A DNA stretch of 15,930 nt from DASVSE01 sp036399715 (GCA_036399715.1 DASWMO010000286.1:1-15930), one strand, 5' to 3'. Positions 1 to 6,792 are shown, counted from the stretch's first letter. The notes: generated by a model from the sequence alone, not told the origin. Numbers and translations are program-made.

Positions 1-1
1 G

Positions 2-253
2 GTCCGCGGCAAGCACGACGCCGGCGACGTCCTCCTGAAGCCGGCCTCGGACGGTACGGGCGTCATCGCCGGTGGCGGCGTCCGCGCCGTCCTCGAGTGC
101 GCGGGCATCCGCAACGTGCTCTCGAAGAGCCAGGGCTCGTCCAACCCGCACAACCAGGTCGGAGCGACGATGGCCGCCCTCCGCCAGCTTCAGGACCCGG
201 CCGAGGTCGCGGCGCGCCGCGGCATCACCATCAAGCAGGTTTTCCAGGGTTAG
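2..253 (+). CDS. rpsE: 30S ribosomal protein S5 (uS5), C-terminal part
   Basis: The window opens inside this gene. The frame starting at base 2 reads 83 residues to a TAG stop. The visible part matches the C-terminal half of uS5: a GTGVIAGGGVRAVLECAGI stretch, then NVLSKSQGSSNPHNQVGAT, then a helix ending in a short tail (TIKQVFQG). In the family this domain packs on the 30S body and contributes to decoding accuracy. The N-terminal double-stranded-RNA-binding domain lies outside the window. It is followed after 70 bases by rpmD, the standard spc-operon order. Identification is secure; only the 5' end is missing. Confidence 0.97.
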   Translation, partial: VRGKHDAGDVLLKPASDGTGVIAGGGVRAVLECAGIRNVLSKSQGSSNPHNQVGATMAALRQLQDPAEVAARRGITIKQVFQG

Positions 254-323
254 GAGAGCCGGGCCGACCGCCGGGGAGACCCGCCGCGTCGGCCCGCCGT
301 CCGTTCCCGCATTCTCTCCGACC

Positions 324-515
324 ATGGCGACAATCAAGATCACGCAGGTCCGCAGCATCATCCGCACGCCGGGCGACCAGAAGCGGACGATGGAGGCCCT
401 CGGCCTCCGCCGGATGAACCAGACCGTCGAGCACGAGGCGACGCCTCAGATCCGCGGCATGGTGACGAAGGTGAGCCACCTCGTCCGCGTCGACGAGGCG
501 GGCGCCGAGGCGTAG
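324..515 (+). CDS. rpmD: 50S ribosomal protein L30 (uL30)
   Basis: A 63-residue protein, the usual size for bacterial uL30. It begins MATIKITQVRSIIRTPGDQK and continues with TMEALGLRRMNQTVEHEATPQIRGMV, which matches the family pattern of a short beta-strand, the IRTP-type loop, and the LGL(R/K)(R/K)xN motif followed by a conserved GM. It is a 23S rRNA-binding protein of the large subunit. I chose the ATG at 324 because the family starts one strand before QVRS; the same frame stays open far upstream but that part has no family similarity. No Shine-Dalgarno sequence precedes it; there is an A at -3. It sits between rpsE and rplO as in the spc operon. Confidence 0.97.
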   Translation: MATIKITQVRSIIRTPGDQKRTMEALGLRRMNQTVEHEATPQIRGMVTKVSHLVRVDEAGAEA

Positions 516-592
516 CGCCCGAGGCCGGACATGGCGGGGTGCTTCATCTAAAAGGCACCCGGTCGGGTCCGGCCGAGTCTGCCGCCTCCGTC

Positions 593-600
593 TATCTTTC
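593..600 (+). promoter_or_regulatory. Candidate -7 promoter box in the rpmD-rplO spacer
   Basis: TATCTTTC fits seven of eight positions of the Bacteroidota -7 consensus TAnnTTTG. The local context GTCTATCTTTC resembles the box upstream of def (GTCTAGCTTTC). No TTG-type -33 element is visible at the usual distance. If used, it would give an internal promoter with a leader of about 140 bases ahead of rplO, containing the hairpin at 688-720. This is a motif match only. Confidence 0.35.
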
Positions 601-687
601 CTGACTGCGCTGGCGACCCGCGCTGCGCGGCCCGTCCGCGCCGCGCGGCTTCTGCCACGCACCACGCGAGTCCGTCCCGGACGCGAC

Positions 688-720
688 CCCGGCCCCGGCC
701 GGCGTCGGGCCGGGACCGGG
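688..720 (+). promoter_or_regulatory. Terminator-like leader hairpin upstream of rplO
   Basis: The arms 688-700 and 708-720 pair at 12 of 13 positions (one C-A mismatch at 693/715) around a 7-base loop, with almost only G-C pairs. The stem is followed directly by CGTTTC, the same six bases that follow the strong hairpin at the end of rplQ. It lies 24 bases before the rplO start, so a full terminator here would cut off the rest of the operon. An attenuator or ribosomal-protein leader is the more sensible reading. A weaker 5-bp hairpin (670-682) precedes it. The structure is seen; the function is inferred. Confidence 0.45.
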
Positions 721-744
721 CGTTTCTAGCACCACCCGACGACA

Positions 745-1197
745 ATGGATCTCAGCAACCTCACGCCGGCCCCCGGGTCGACGAAGAACAAGAAGCGCGT
801 CGGCCGCGGCGAGGGCTCCGGCTCCGCTGGCACGGCCGGCAAGGGACACAAGGGCCAGAAGGCCCGCTCGGGCGGCGGCGTCCCGACGTGGTTCGAGGGC
901 GGCCAGATGCCGCTCCAGCGGCGCGTCCCCAAGTACGGCTTCAAGAACCGTGACCGCGTCGCCTACGACCCGGTGAACCTCGGCCGCCTCTCCGAGCTCG
1001 TCTCCAAGGGCACGCTCGGCGACACGATCACGCCGGAGACGCTGAGCGCGCACGGCATCGGCGGCAAGAACGGCCGCGTCAAGATCCTCGGCGACGGCAC
1101 GCTCCGTGCGGCGCTGACGGTCCACGCGCACGCCTTCTCGGCTTCGGCCCGGGAGAAGATCGAGGCCGCAGGCGGCACCGCAACCGTCGTCGCCTAG
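745..1197 (+). CDS. rplO: 50S ribosomal protein L15 (uL15)
   Basis: A 150-residue protein, normal for uL15. The N-terminus carries the typical Gly/Lys/Arg-rich extension (KKRVGRGEGSGSAGTAGKGHKGQKARSGG, residues 16-44) that threads into 23S rRNA. It is followed by FEGGQMPLQRRVPKYGF and a C-terminal globular part with GGKNGRVKILGDG and a late HAFSASAREKIEAAGG helix, the family signature region. It is a core assembly protein of the large subunit. The start ATG has A at -3 and -6 and no Shine-Dalgarno sequence. The 229-base spacer before it is long for this operon and holds a candidate promoter box and a hairpin. secY follows after 84 bases. Confidence 0.97.
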   Translation: MDLSNLTPAPGSTKNKKRVGRGEGSGSAGTAGKGHKGQKARSGGGVPTWFEGGQMPLQRRVPKYGFKNRDRVAYDPVNLGRLSELVSKGTLGDTITPETLSAHGIGGKNGRVKILGDGTLRAALTVHAHAFSASAREKIEAAGGTATVVA

Positions 1198-1281
1198 CAG
1201 GCGCACAGCGCGCGGCCCCGGCACCACGCCGGGCGCCGCACGTGACCTGCATCCCGCCTCTCGCATCCTGAACCCACAACG

Positions 1282-2601
1282 ATGGCATCGGTCGGCGAAA
1301 GCATTCGCAACATCTGGAAGATTCACGAGCTTCGGCAGCGGATCCTCTTCACGCTCGGCGTCCTCGTCGTGTACCGGCTCGGGTCCTTCGTGACCCTGCC
1401 GGGCATCGACGCGTCCGTCCTTCAGAGCCTCACGGACAGCTCGAACAACCAGGGCGGCCTCTTCGGGCTGTTCAACCTGTTCGTCGGCGGCGCCTTCTTC
1501 CGGGCCGGCGTGTTCGCGCTCGGCATCATGCCGTACATCACGGCGAGCATCATCATCCAGCTGATGGGGGCGGTTGTGCCGTACTTCCAGAAGCTGCAGC
1601 GCGAAGGAGAGGACGGCCGCCAGAAGATCACGCAGCTCACACGCTACGGGACCATCGGCATCACGCTGCTCCAGTCCATCGGCTACGCGATCAACCTCCG
1701 CTCGACGAGTGGGCAGGCCATCGTGATCCCGCAGGCGGAGTTCATGGTCACGACCGTGATCTGCCTCACCATCGGGACGCTGTTCGTCATGTGGCTCGGC
1801 GAGCGGATTACCGAGAAGGGCATCGGCAACGGGATCTCGCTGATCATCATGATCGGCATCATCGCCTTCCTGCCGGCCTCGATCGCCAACGAGATCGGCC
1901 GCGACGGCTCCAACGTCTTCATCTTCCTGATCGAGGTCGCGGCCCTGTTCATCGTCACGATGGGCGTCGTGTACGTCACCCAGGGCACGCGCCGCATCCC
2001 CGTCCAGTACGCCAAGCGCGTCGTCGGGCGGAAGCAGATGGGCGGCACAACGCAGTACCTCCCGCTGCGCGTCAACGCGGCCGGCGTCATGCCAATCATC
2101 TTCGCGCAGTCGATCATGTTCATCCCGAGCACGATCGCGCAGTTCTTCCCCGACAGCGGCTTCTGGGTCGCCATCGGCGAGGCGACGGGTAACGTCTTCG
2201 GCGTGTGGTACTCGGTGCTATTCTTTACGATCTGCGTCTTCTTTACCTACTTCTACACGGCCATTGCCGTCAACCCGCAGGAGATGGCGGACACGATGAA
2301 GCGCCAGGGCGGCTTTATCCCGGGCGTCCGCCCGGGCCGTCAGACGAGCGAGTTCATCGACACCATCCTGACGCGGATCACGCTTCCGGGCGCCATCTTT
2401 ATCGGGACCGTCGCCATCCTGCCGTCCATCGCGGCACAGGCGGGCATCGTGCAGGGCTTCGCCCACTTCTTCGGCGGGACGAGCCTGCTGATCCTCGTCG
2501 GCGTGACGCTGGACACGCTCCAGCAGGTCGAGAGCCACCTCCTCATGCGCCACTACGACGGGTTCATGAAGACCGGCCGCGTCCGCGGCCGCCGCCGCTA
2601 A
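1282..2601 (+). CDS. secY: Protein translocase subunit SecY
   Basis: 439 residues, the usual length for the central channel subunit of the Sec translocon in the inner membrane. About ten hydrophobic segments are visible, the first near residues 20-38. Family hallmarks are present: GIMPYITASIIIQLM (81-95) followed by FQKLQREGEDGRQKI, the ITEKGIGNGISLIIM segment (176-190), the cytoplasmic loop RRIPVQYAKRVVGRKQ (237-252), and NPQEMADTMKRQGGFIPGVRPG (331-352). These last two loops contact SecA and ribosomes in known structures. It exports unfolded proteins and inserts membrane proteins with SecE and SecG, which are not in this window. The C-terminus is basic (GRVRGRRR). The map start follows its stop by five bases, so the two are probably co-transcribed. 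Confidence 0.98.
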   Translation: MASVGESIRNIWKIHELRQRILFTLGVLVVYRLGSFVTLPGIDASVLQSLTDSSNNQGGLFGLFNLFVGGAFFRAGVFALGIMPYITASIIIQLMGAVVPYFQKLQREGEDGRQKITQLTRYGTIGITLLQSIGYAINLRSTSGQAIVIPQAEFMVTTVICLTIGTLFVMWLGERITEKGIGNGISLIIMIGIIAFLPASIANEIGRDGSNVFIFLIEVAALFIVTMGVVYVTQGTRRIPVQYAKRVVGRKQMGGTTQYLPLRVNAAGVMPIIFAQSIMFIPSTIAQFFPDSGFWVAIGEATGNVFGVWYSVLFFTICVFFTYFYTAIAVNPQEMADTMKRQGGFIPGVRPGRQTSEFIDTILTRITLPGAIFIGTVAILPSIAAQAGIVQGFAHFFGGTSLLILVGVTLDTLQQVESHLLMRHYDGFMKTGRVRGRRR

Positions 2602-2606
2602 CCGAC

Positions 2607-3449
2607 ATGGCGACGGGCCCGATCGTCCTGAAGACCGAGAGCGACGTCGCTGGCATCCGCGAGGCCGCGGCTGTCGTGGAGCGCGTGCTCACGGCCGCGG
2701 CCGAGCTCGTCGCGCCTGGCGTTCCGACGCTGCGGCTGGACGAGATGGCCGAAGAGATCATCCGTGACGCGGGCGGCCGGCCGGCCTTCAAGGGATACCA
2801 GTCGGGTGGTGTGGGCACGCCGTTCCCCGGCTCGCTCTGCATCTCCGTCAACGACGTCGTCGTGCACGGTATCCCGTCCGAGGTGCCGCTGCGCGAGGGC
2901 GACATCGTCACCGTGGACTGCGGCGTCGAACTCGGCGGCTACTTCGGGGACTTCGCGTACACGTTCCCGGTCGGCGAGATCTCGGAGGCGGCGCAGCGTC
3001 TGCTGGCCACGACGAAGGCGTCCTTGAACGCAGGCGTTGAGCAGGCCGTCGCGGGTCACCGTCTGGGCGACATCGGCTCGGCCGTGCAGCGCATGTGCGA
3101 GGGCGCCGGTTACGGCGTCGTCCGCGACCTCGTCGGGCACGGCGTCGGCAAGCGGCTCCACGAAGCGCCCAACGTGCCCAACGTCGGACGCCGCGGGCTC
3201 GGCAAGAAGCTCCTCGCGGGCATGACGATCTGCATCGAGCCGATGATCAACGGCGGCACGGGCGACGTCAACATCGACACCGACGGCTGGACGGTCCGCA
3301 CGGCCGACGGTGCGCTGAGCGCGCACTTCGAACACATGGTTCACGTCCGCCGCGGACCAGCCGAGGTCCTCTCATCGTTTGAAGGGATTGAGCGTGCGCT
3401 CGCGGCCGCCCGCGGCGACCACGCCCCGACGCTCCTCTCCGCCGATTAA
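2607..3449 (+). CDS. map: Type I methionine aminopeptidase
   Basis: 280 residues, slightly longer than the roughly 260 of the E. coli enzyme. It removes the initiator methionine from new proteins after deformylation. All expected pita-bread-fold active-site residues are visible: H87 in VVHGIPSE, metal ligands D104 (VDCG) and D115 (GDFAYTF), H178 in GHGVGKRLHE, E211 in IEPMI and E242 in HFEHMV. There is no N-terminal zinc-finger or SH3-binding extension, so it is a simple type Ia form. The ATG at 2607, five bases after the secY stop, was chosen because the family begins with an IVLKTESDVAGIREA-like helix. secY-map-infA without adk in between is a common arrangement in Bacteroidota. It acts in the same pathway as def further downstream. 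Confidence 0.97.
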   Translation: MATGPIVLKTESDVAGIREAAAVVERVLTAAAELVAPGVPTLRLDEMAEEIIRDAGGRPAFKGYQSGGVGTPFPGSLCISVNDVVVHGIPSEVPLREGDIVTVDCGVELGGYFGDFAYTFPVGEISEAAQRLLATTKASLNAGVEQAVAGHRLGDIGSAVQRMCEGAGYGVVRDLVGHGVGKRLHEAPNVPNVGRRGLGKKLLAGMTICIEPMINGGTGDVNIDTDGWTVRTADGALSAHFEHMVHVRRGPAEVLSSFEGIERALAAARGDHAPTLLSAD

Positions 3450-3481
3450 CCCTCTGCGCCTCCCCGCGCGACACCGACCGA

Positions 3482-3700
3482 ATGGCCAAGCAGAACGCGA
3501 TCCGACAGGACGGACAGGTGACCGAAGCGCTCCCCAACGCGCAGTTCCGCGTCACGCTCGAAAACGGGCACGCCATCCTCGGCCTGCTCTCGGGCAAGAT
3601 GCGGAAGTTCTACATCAAGATCCTCCCCGGCGACCGCGTCACTGTCGAGCTCTCGCCCTACGACCTCACCAAGGGCCGCATCGTCTACCGCTACAAGTAG
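3482..3700 (+). CDS. infA: Translation initiation factor IF-1
   Basis: 72 residues, exactly the family length. It starts MAKQNAIRQDGQVTEALPN and contains FRVTLENGH, SGKMRKFYIKILPGDRV and ELSPYDLTKGRIVYRYK, the near-invariant OB-fold sequence of bacterial IF-1. It binds the 30S A site during initiation and works with IF-2 and IF-3. The segment before SGKMRK reads ILGLLSGKMRK, where most relatives have a polar HISGKMR; this is a small local variation. It lies 32 bases after map and 48 bases before rpmJ, the usual neighbours. No Shine-Dalgarno sequence is visible. Confidence 0.98.
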   Translation: MAKQNAIRQDGQVTEALPNAQFRVTLENGHAILGLLSGKMRKFYIKILPGDRVTVELSPYDLTKGRIVYRYK

Positions 3701-3748
3701 CCCCGGCTACCGACAGCGCCGCACGGTCAGCCCGCTTACCCTGAAACC

Positions 3749-3865
3749 ATGAAAGTTCGAGCCAGCGTCAAGAAGCGTTCCGCCGACGACAAGATCGTCC
3801 GCCGCAAGGGGCGCATCTACATCATCAACAAGAAGAACCCCAAGCACAAGCAGCGCCAGGGGTGA
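3749..3865 (+). CDS. rpmJ: 50S ribosomal protein L36 (bL36), zinc-free type
   Basis: A short gene of 38 codons plus TGA, encoding MKVRASVKKRSADDK followed by IVRRKGRIYIINKKNPKHKQRQG. The beginning MKVRASVKK and the end NPKHKQRQG are diagnostic of bL36. The three cysteines that hold zinc in C+ versions are absent: the CxxC region is SADDK, and the third position lies in IINKKN. This is therefore a C- paralogue type, which in other bacteria does not depend on zinc. The protein binds 23S rRNA near the stalk base. It lies between infA and rpsM, the conserved position. Confidence 0.96.
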   Translation: MKVRASVKKRSADDKIVRRKGRIYIINKKNPKHKQRQG

Positions 3866-3871
3866 TTCGCA

Positions 3872-3887
3872 CGTCTGCCGACAGACG
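3872..3887 (+). promoter_or_regulatory. Small hairpin in the rpsM leader
   Basis: CGTCTG and CAGACG pair perfectly (6 bp) around a CCGA loop, just after the rpmJ stop and 24 bases before the rpsM start. There is no T tract directly after it. It could be an RNA-processing or autoregulatory element, or chance in GC-rich sequence. Confidence 0.25.
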
Positions 3888-3911
3888 ACCCACACCAACC
3901 CGTTTTCCGTT

Positions 3912-4292
3912 ATGCCACGTATTGCAGGAGTCGACGTTCCCGGCACGAAGCGCGCCGAGATCGCTCTGACGAGCATCTTCGGGGTCGGCCTGCGCCGGTC
4001 GCAGGAGATCCTCGACCGAGCCGGCATCGACCACAACTCGAAGCTTGACTCGTGGAGCGAGGAGGAGACGCGCCTCGTGCGCTCGATCATTGAGGACAAC
4101 TACGTCGTCGAGGGGTCTCTCCGGACCGAGGTCCAGCTCAACATCAAGCGCCTGATGGACATCGGCTGCTACCGGGGCCTCCGCCACCGGAAGAGCCTGC
4201 CCGTCCGCGGCCAGCGTACCAAGACCAACGCCCGCACCCGCAAGGGCCGCAAGCGGACCGTCGCAGGCAAGAAGAAGGCCCCGCGCAAGTAG
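3912..4292 (+). CDS. rpsM: 30S ribosomal protein S13 (uS13)
   Basis: 126 residues, typical for bacterial uS13. It begins MPRIAGVDVPGTKRAEIALTSIFGVG and contains the helix-two-turn-helix region GLRRSQEILDRAGID. Near the end are IGCYRGLRHRKSLPVRGQRTKTNARTRKG and a very basic tail (KRTVAGKKKAPRK) that reaches toward P-site tRNA in known ribosomes. It sits in the 30S head, contacts S19 and forms bridges to the 50S subunit. It is first of the alpha-type group rpsM-rpsK-rpsD-rpoA-rplQ. The sequence before the ATG is pyrimidine-rich, without a Shine-Dalgarno sequence and without the A at -3 seen in most neighbours. Confidence 0.98.
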   Translation: MPRIAGVDVPGTKRAEIALTSIFGVGLRRSQEILDRAGIDHNSKLDSWSEEETRLVRSIIEDNYVVEGSLRTEVQLNIKRLMDIGCYRGLRHRKSLPVRGQRTKTNARTRKGRKRTVAGKKKAPRK

Positions 4293-4327
4293 CGCGTCCG
4301 CCTCGTTTTCAGCGGGAGCCCTGCACG

Positions 4328-4362
4328 CCAGCCTGCCTCTGGGTCTCAGAGGCTCACGCTGG
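4328..4362 (+). promoter_or_regulatory. Two-segment hairpin in the rpsM-rpsK spacer
   Basis: GCCTCTG (4335-4341) pairs with CAGAGGC (4347-4353) around GGTCT. Below an asymmetric internal loop, CCAGC (4328-4332) pairs with GCTGG (4358-4362). This gives 12 base pairs in the 138-base spacer between rpsM and rpsK. No T run follows, so it does not look like a terminator. An RNA-processing site or ribosomal-protein binding site is possible but unproven. Confidence 0.4.
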
Positions 4363-4430
4363 ACGCCGACGCCCCGGACTCCAAACACCTCCAGCGGTCC
4401 GCTCGCGGTCCGCTCCACCGAATTACGACA

Positions 4431-4826
4431 ATGGCAAAGCAGCAGCGCGCCGGACGCGCGACCAAGAAGAAGGTCCAGGTCGAGTCGAACGGCGCCGCCT
4501 ACGTCAAGGCGACGTTCAACAACGTCCTCATCACCATCACCGACGCCTACGGCAACGCGATCTCGTGGTCGTCGTCGGGCAAGATGGGCTTCCGCGGCTC
4601 GCGTAAGAACACGCCGTACGCGGCGCAGGTCGCGGCCGCCGAGGCGGCCAAGGAGGCCTTTGACCTCGGCCTCCGCCGCGTGGATGTCCACGTGAAGGGC
4701 CCGGGCTCGGGCCGCGAGGGCGCCGTGCGCGCGCTCGCCAACGCGGGCCTCGAGGTGCTCTCGATCCGCGACACCACCCCCATCCCCCACAACGGTTGCC
4801 GGCCGCCGAAGCGCCGCCGTGTCTGA
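4431..4826 (+). CDS. rpsK: 30S ribosomal protein S11 (uS11)
   Basis: 131 residues, as expected for the family. After a basic N-terminus come AYVKATFNNVLITITDAYGNAIS, then GKMGFRGSRKNTPYAAQVAAAEAAK. The family signature VDVHVKGPGSGREGAVRAL (84-102) leads into IRDTTPIPHNGCRPPKRRRV. S11 lies in the 30S platform, binds 16S rRNA near helix 45 and the mRNA exit and, in Bacteroidota, is close to the site where the anti-Shine-Dalgarno tail is held. The start ATG has A at -3 and -6. The gene is flanked by unusually long spacers on both sides (138 and 233 bases). Confidence 0.98.
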   Translation: MAKQQRAGRATKKKVQVESNGAAYVKATFNNVLITITDAYGNAISWSSSGKMGFRGSRKNTPYAAQVAAAEAAKEAFDLGLRRVDVHVKGPGSGREGAVRALANAGLEVLSIRDTTPIPHNGCRPPKRRRV

Positions 4827-5059
4827 GTGGACTGGAAGGCAGGGCGTGGGACGAGCAGATCTGCTCTCCACGCCTCGTCTTTCATCCGCTCGCACGATAC
4901 GCGACGGCATAAATCCGGTTTCGGCACCTGTCCGCTCCGAGGCTCGCGCCTCGCACGCGGTCGAGAGAACAGTGCACCGGCGACACGCGTCGCCCGTGCC
5001 GGGGACCTCTCCGCGGGTGTGCCGAACGTCTGTCCTCATTCTCTGACACACGACTTACC
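4827..5059 (+). promoter_or_regulatory. Structured spacer / possible rpsD leader
   Basis: There is no gene in these 233 bases. Two hairpins stand out. CGAGGC-TCGC-GCCTCG spans 4938-4953. GGCGAC (4979-4984) pairs with GTCGCC (4989-4994) around ACGC and is extended after one C-C mismatch by GCAC (4974-4977) with GTGC (4996-4999). No convincing TAnnTTTG box is seen. S4 is a known translational regulator of its own operon in other bacteria, so a leader function is plausible; nothing in the sequence proves it. Confidence 0.3.
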
Positions 5060-5662
5060 ATGGCCCGTTACCGCGGCCCCAAGCAGAAGATCGCCCGCCG
5101 CTTCGGCGAGCCCATCTTCGGTCCCTCCAAAGCGCTCGACCGCAAGCCCTACGCGCCCGGCCAGCACGGCAACGCCCGCCGCCGGAAGGAGAGCGAGTAC
5201 TCCGTCCAGCTCAAGGAGAAGCAGAAGGCGAAGTACACGTATGGCCTCCTCGAGCGCCAGTTCCGCAACCTGTTCGAGAAGGCGGCGCGCAAGAAGGGCG
5301 TCACCGGCGAAAACCTGCTCAAGTTCCTTGAGGCCCGTCTCGACAACGTGGTGTACCGCCTCGGCTTCGCGCGCACGCGCCGCCAGGCCCGCCAGCTCGT
5401 CAACCACGGCCACGTGATGGTCAACGACCGCGTCTCGGGCATCCCGAGCCACCAGCTCCGCGCTGGCGACGTCGTCGAGATCCGGCCCAAGAGCAAGAAC
5501 CTGCCCGTCGTTCGCGACGCGGTCACGGGCACGCGCCGGCAGTTCCCGCACCTCGAGGTCGACCGCGAGCGCCTGATGGGCCGCTTCCTCGACCTGCCCG
5601 AGCGCGAGGACATCCCGGAAAACATCCGGGAGCAGCTCATCGTCGAGCTCTACTCGAAGTAA
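5060..5662 (+). CDS. rpsD: 30S ribosomal protein S4 (uS4)
   Basis: 200 residues, the normal length. It begins MARYRGPKQKIARRFGEPIFG and has the YAPGQHG motif (31-37) and the SEYSVQLKEKQKAKYTYGLLERQF stretch. An S4 RNA-binding domain follows (about 92-155) with RLDNVVYRLGFARTRRQARQLVNHGHVMVNDR. It lacks the zinc-binding cysteines found near the N-terminus of some S4 proteins. It is a primary 16S rRNA binder that nucleates 30S assembly and lines the mRNA entry channel. It is preceded by a 233-base structured spacer and followed by rpoA after 75 bases. The start ATG has A at -3 and no Shine-Dalgarno sequence. Confidence 0.98.
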   Translation: MARYRGPKQKIARRFGEPIFGPSKALDRKPYAPGQHGNARRRKESEYSVQLKEKQKAKYTYGLLERQFRNLFEKAARKKGVTGENLLKFLEARLDNVVYRLGFARTRRQARQLVNHGHVMVNDRVSGIPSHQLRAGDVVEIRPKSKNLPVVRDAVTGTRRQFPHLEVDRERLMGRFLDLPEREDIPENIREQLIVELYSK

Positions 5663-5737
5663 GCCCGCCCGTCGCGGCCCCGGCACCCTGTGCGGCCGGG
5701 GCTGCACACTGCGTCACCATCGACCCCAACTAGAAAT

Positions 5738-6712
5738 ATGGCTCAGATCCAGCTCCAGATGCCCGACGGCGTCACGGTCGAGGAGATGAACGAGACCTAC
5801 GGGCGCTTCGTCGTGCAGCCGCTCGAACCCGGCTACGGCGTCACGATCGGCAACGCGTTCCGCCGCGTGCTGCTCTCAAGCCTCTCCGGGACCGCCATCA
5901 CGGCCGTCCGCATCGACGGCGTCCAGCACGAGTTCTCGACCGTCCCCGGCGTCACCGAGGACGTGTCGGACATCATCCTGAACCTCAAGGGCGTCCGCTT
6001 CCGCGCCGAGGACGAGGACGAGGGCTCCGTCTCGATGCACCTCGAAGGCCCCGGCACGTGGACCGCCGCCGACATCGCCAAGGTGTCGGCCGACTTCGAG
6101 GTTCTCAACCCCGATCACCTCATCGCCACGCTCGCCGACGACGCCGACCTCCGCGTCGACCTCCGGATCGAGCAGGGCCGAGGCTACGTCCCGGCGGACG
6201 AGAATAAGCGGTCGGACGATCCCATCGGCGTCGTCGCCGTGGACTCGATCTTCACGCCGATTCTCAACGTCAAGTACACGATCACGCCGACCCGCGTCGG
6301 GCAGAAGATCGACTACGAGCGCCTGACGCTCGAGGTCAACACCGACGGTTCGATCTCGGCCGAGGACGCCCTCACGCAGGCCGCCTCGATCCTCCGGGAC
6401 CACATCGGTCTGTTCGTCGAGGTCGAGGCCGCGTCCGAGCAGTCGGCCGAGGAGACCGAGATCGACGCCGAGGTCCAGCGCGTCCGCGCCGTCCTCAACC
6501 AGCCGGTCGACGACCTCGACCTGTCGGTCCGCGCGCAGAACTGCCTCCGGGCAGCGTCGATCAAATCCATCGGCGACCTCGTGCGCCGGGATGAGAGCGA
6601 GATGCTCAAGTTCCGCAACTTCGGCCGCAAGTCCCTCCTCGAACTGATGCAGGTGCTCGAAGAGCGCGGGCTGCGGTTCGGGATGGACGTCGAGCGCTAC
6701 GACAACGTCTAA
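5738..6712 (+). CDS. rpoA: DNA-directed RNA polymerase alpha subunit
   Basis: 324 residues with both domains. The N-terminal assembly domain (about 1-230) has LEPGYGVTIGNAFRRVLLSSLSG (29-51) and VPGVTEDVSDIILNLK. An acidic linker (230-250) leads to the C-terminal domain with LSVRAQNCLRAASIKSIGDLV and FRNFGRKSLLEL. R265, N268 and C269 of the E. coli DNA-binding surface are conserved at the same numbers here, so UP-element contact is likely kept. I start at the ATG at 5738 rather than an in-frame ATG at 5690, because MAQIQLQMPDGV is the sensible start and the upstream ATG would add 16 unrelated residues. The preceding TAGAAAT supplies A at -3 and -6. Confidence 0.97.
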   Translation: MAQIQLQMPDGVTVEEMNETYGRFVVQPLEPGYGVTIGNAFRRVLLSSLSGTAITAVRIDGVQHEFSTVPGVTEDVSDIILNLKGVRFRAEDEDEGSVSMHLEGPGTWTAADIAKVSADFEVLNPDHLIATLADDADLRVDLRIEQGRGYVPADENKRSDDPIGVVAVDSIFTPILNVKYTITPTRVGQKIDYERLTLEVNTDGSISAEDALTQAASILRDHIGLFVEVEAASEQSAEETEIDAEVQRVRAVLNQPVDDLDLSVRAQNCLRAASIKSIGDLVRRDESEMLKFRNFGRKSLLELMQVLEERGLRFGMDVERYDNV

Positions 6713-6721
6713 AACCCGTGA

Positions 6722-6784
6722 CAGGTGGCACGTGAGCAAGTGGCAGGTGCCGCTCTCACCTGCCACTTGCCACCTGAACACCTG
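6722..6784 (+). repeat. Mirror-arranged heptamer repeat / long hairpin between rpoA and rplQ
   Basis: Four degenerate heptamers on the left (CAGGTGG, CACGTGA, a spacer G, CAAGTGG, CAGGTGC) face four on the right in opposite orientation (TCACCTG, CCACTTG, CCACCTG, a spacer A, ACACCTG). The inner units form a perfect 14-bp stem, 6736-6749 with 6757-6770, around a 7-base loop. The element nearly fills the 80-base spacer, ends 8 bases before rplQ and is less GC-rich than its surroundings. There is no T tract, so it is not a standard terminator. It may be a dispersed intergenic repeat or an RNA-processing/stability element. Confidence 0.7.
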
Positions 6785-6792
6785 AATACACC

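Noticed and set aside
531..551. Six-codon mini-ORF after rpmD (ATG...TAA)
   Set aside because: Too short to support; no overlap with a downstream start and no other evidence.
4827..5417. Open frame spanning the rpsK-rpsD spacer
   Set aside because: It runs into rpsD in another frame and its product is Ser/Arg/Ala-rich, typical of an out-of-frame reading of GC-rich DNA.
5690..5737. In-frame ATG upstream of rpoA
   Set aside because: It adds 16 residues unlike any RpoA N-terminus; the ATG at 5738 has the A-rich context seen in neighbouring genes.
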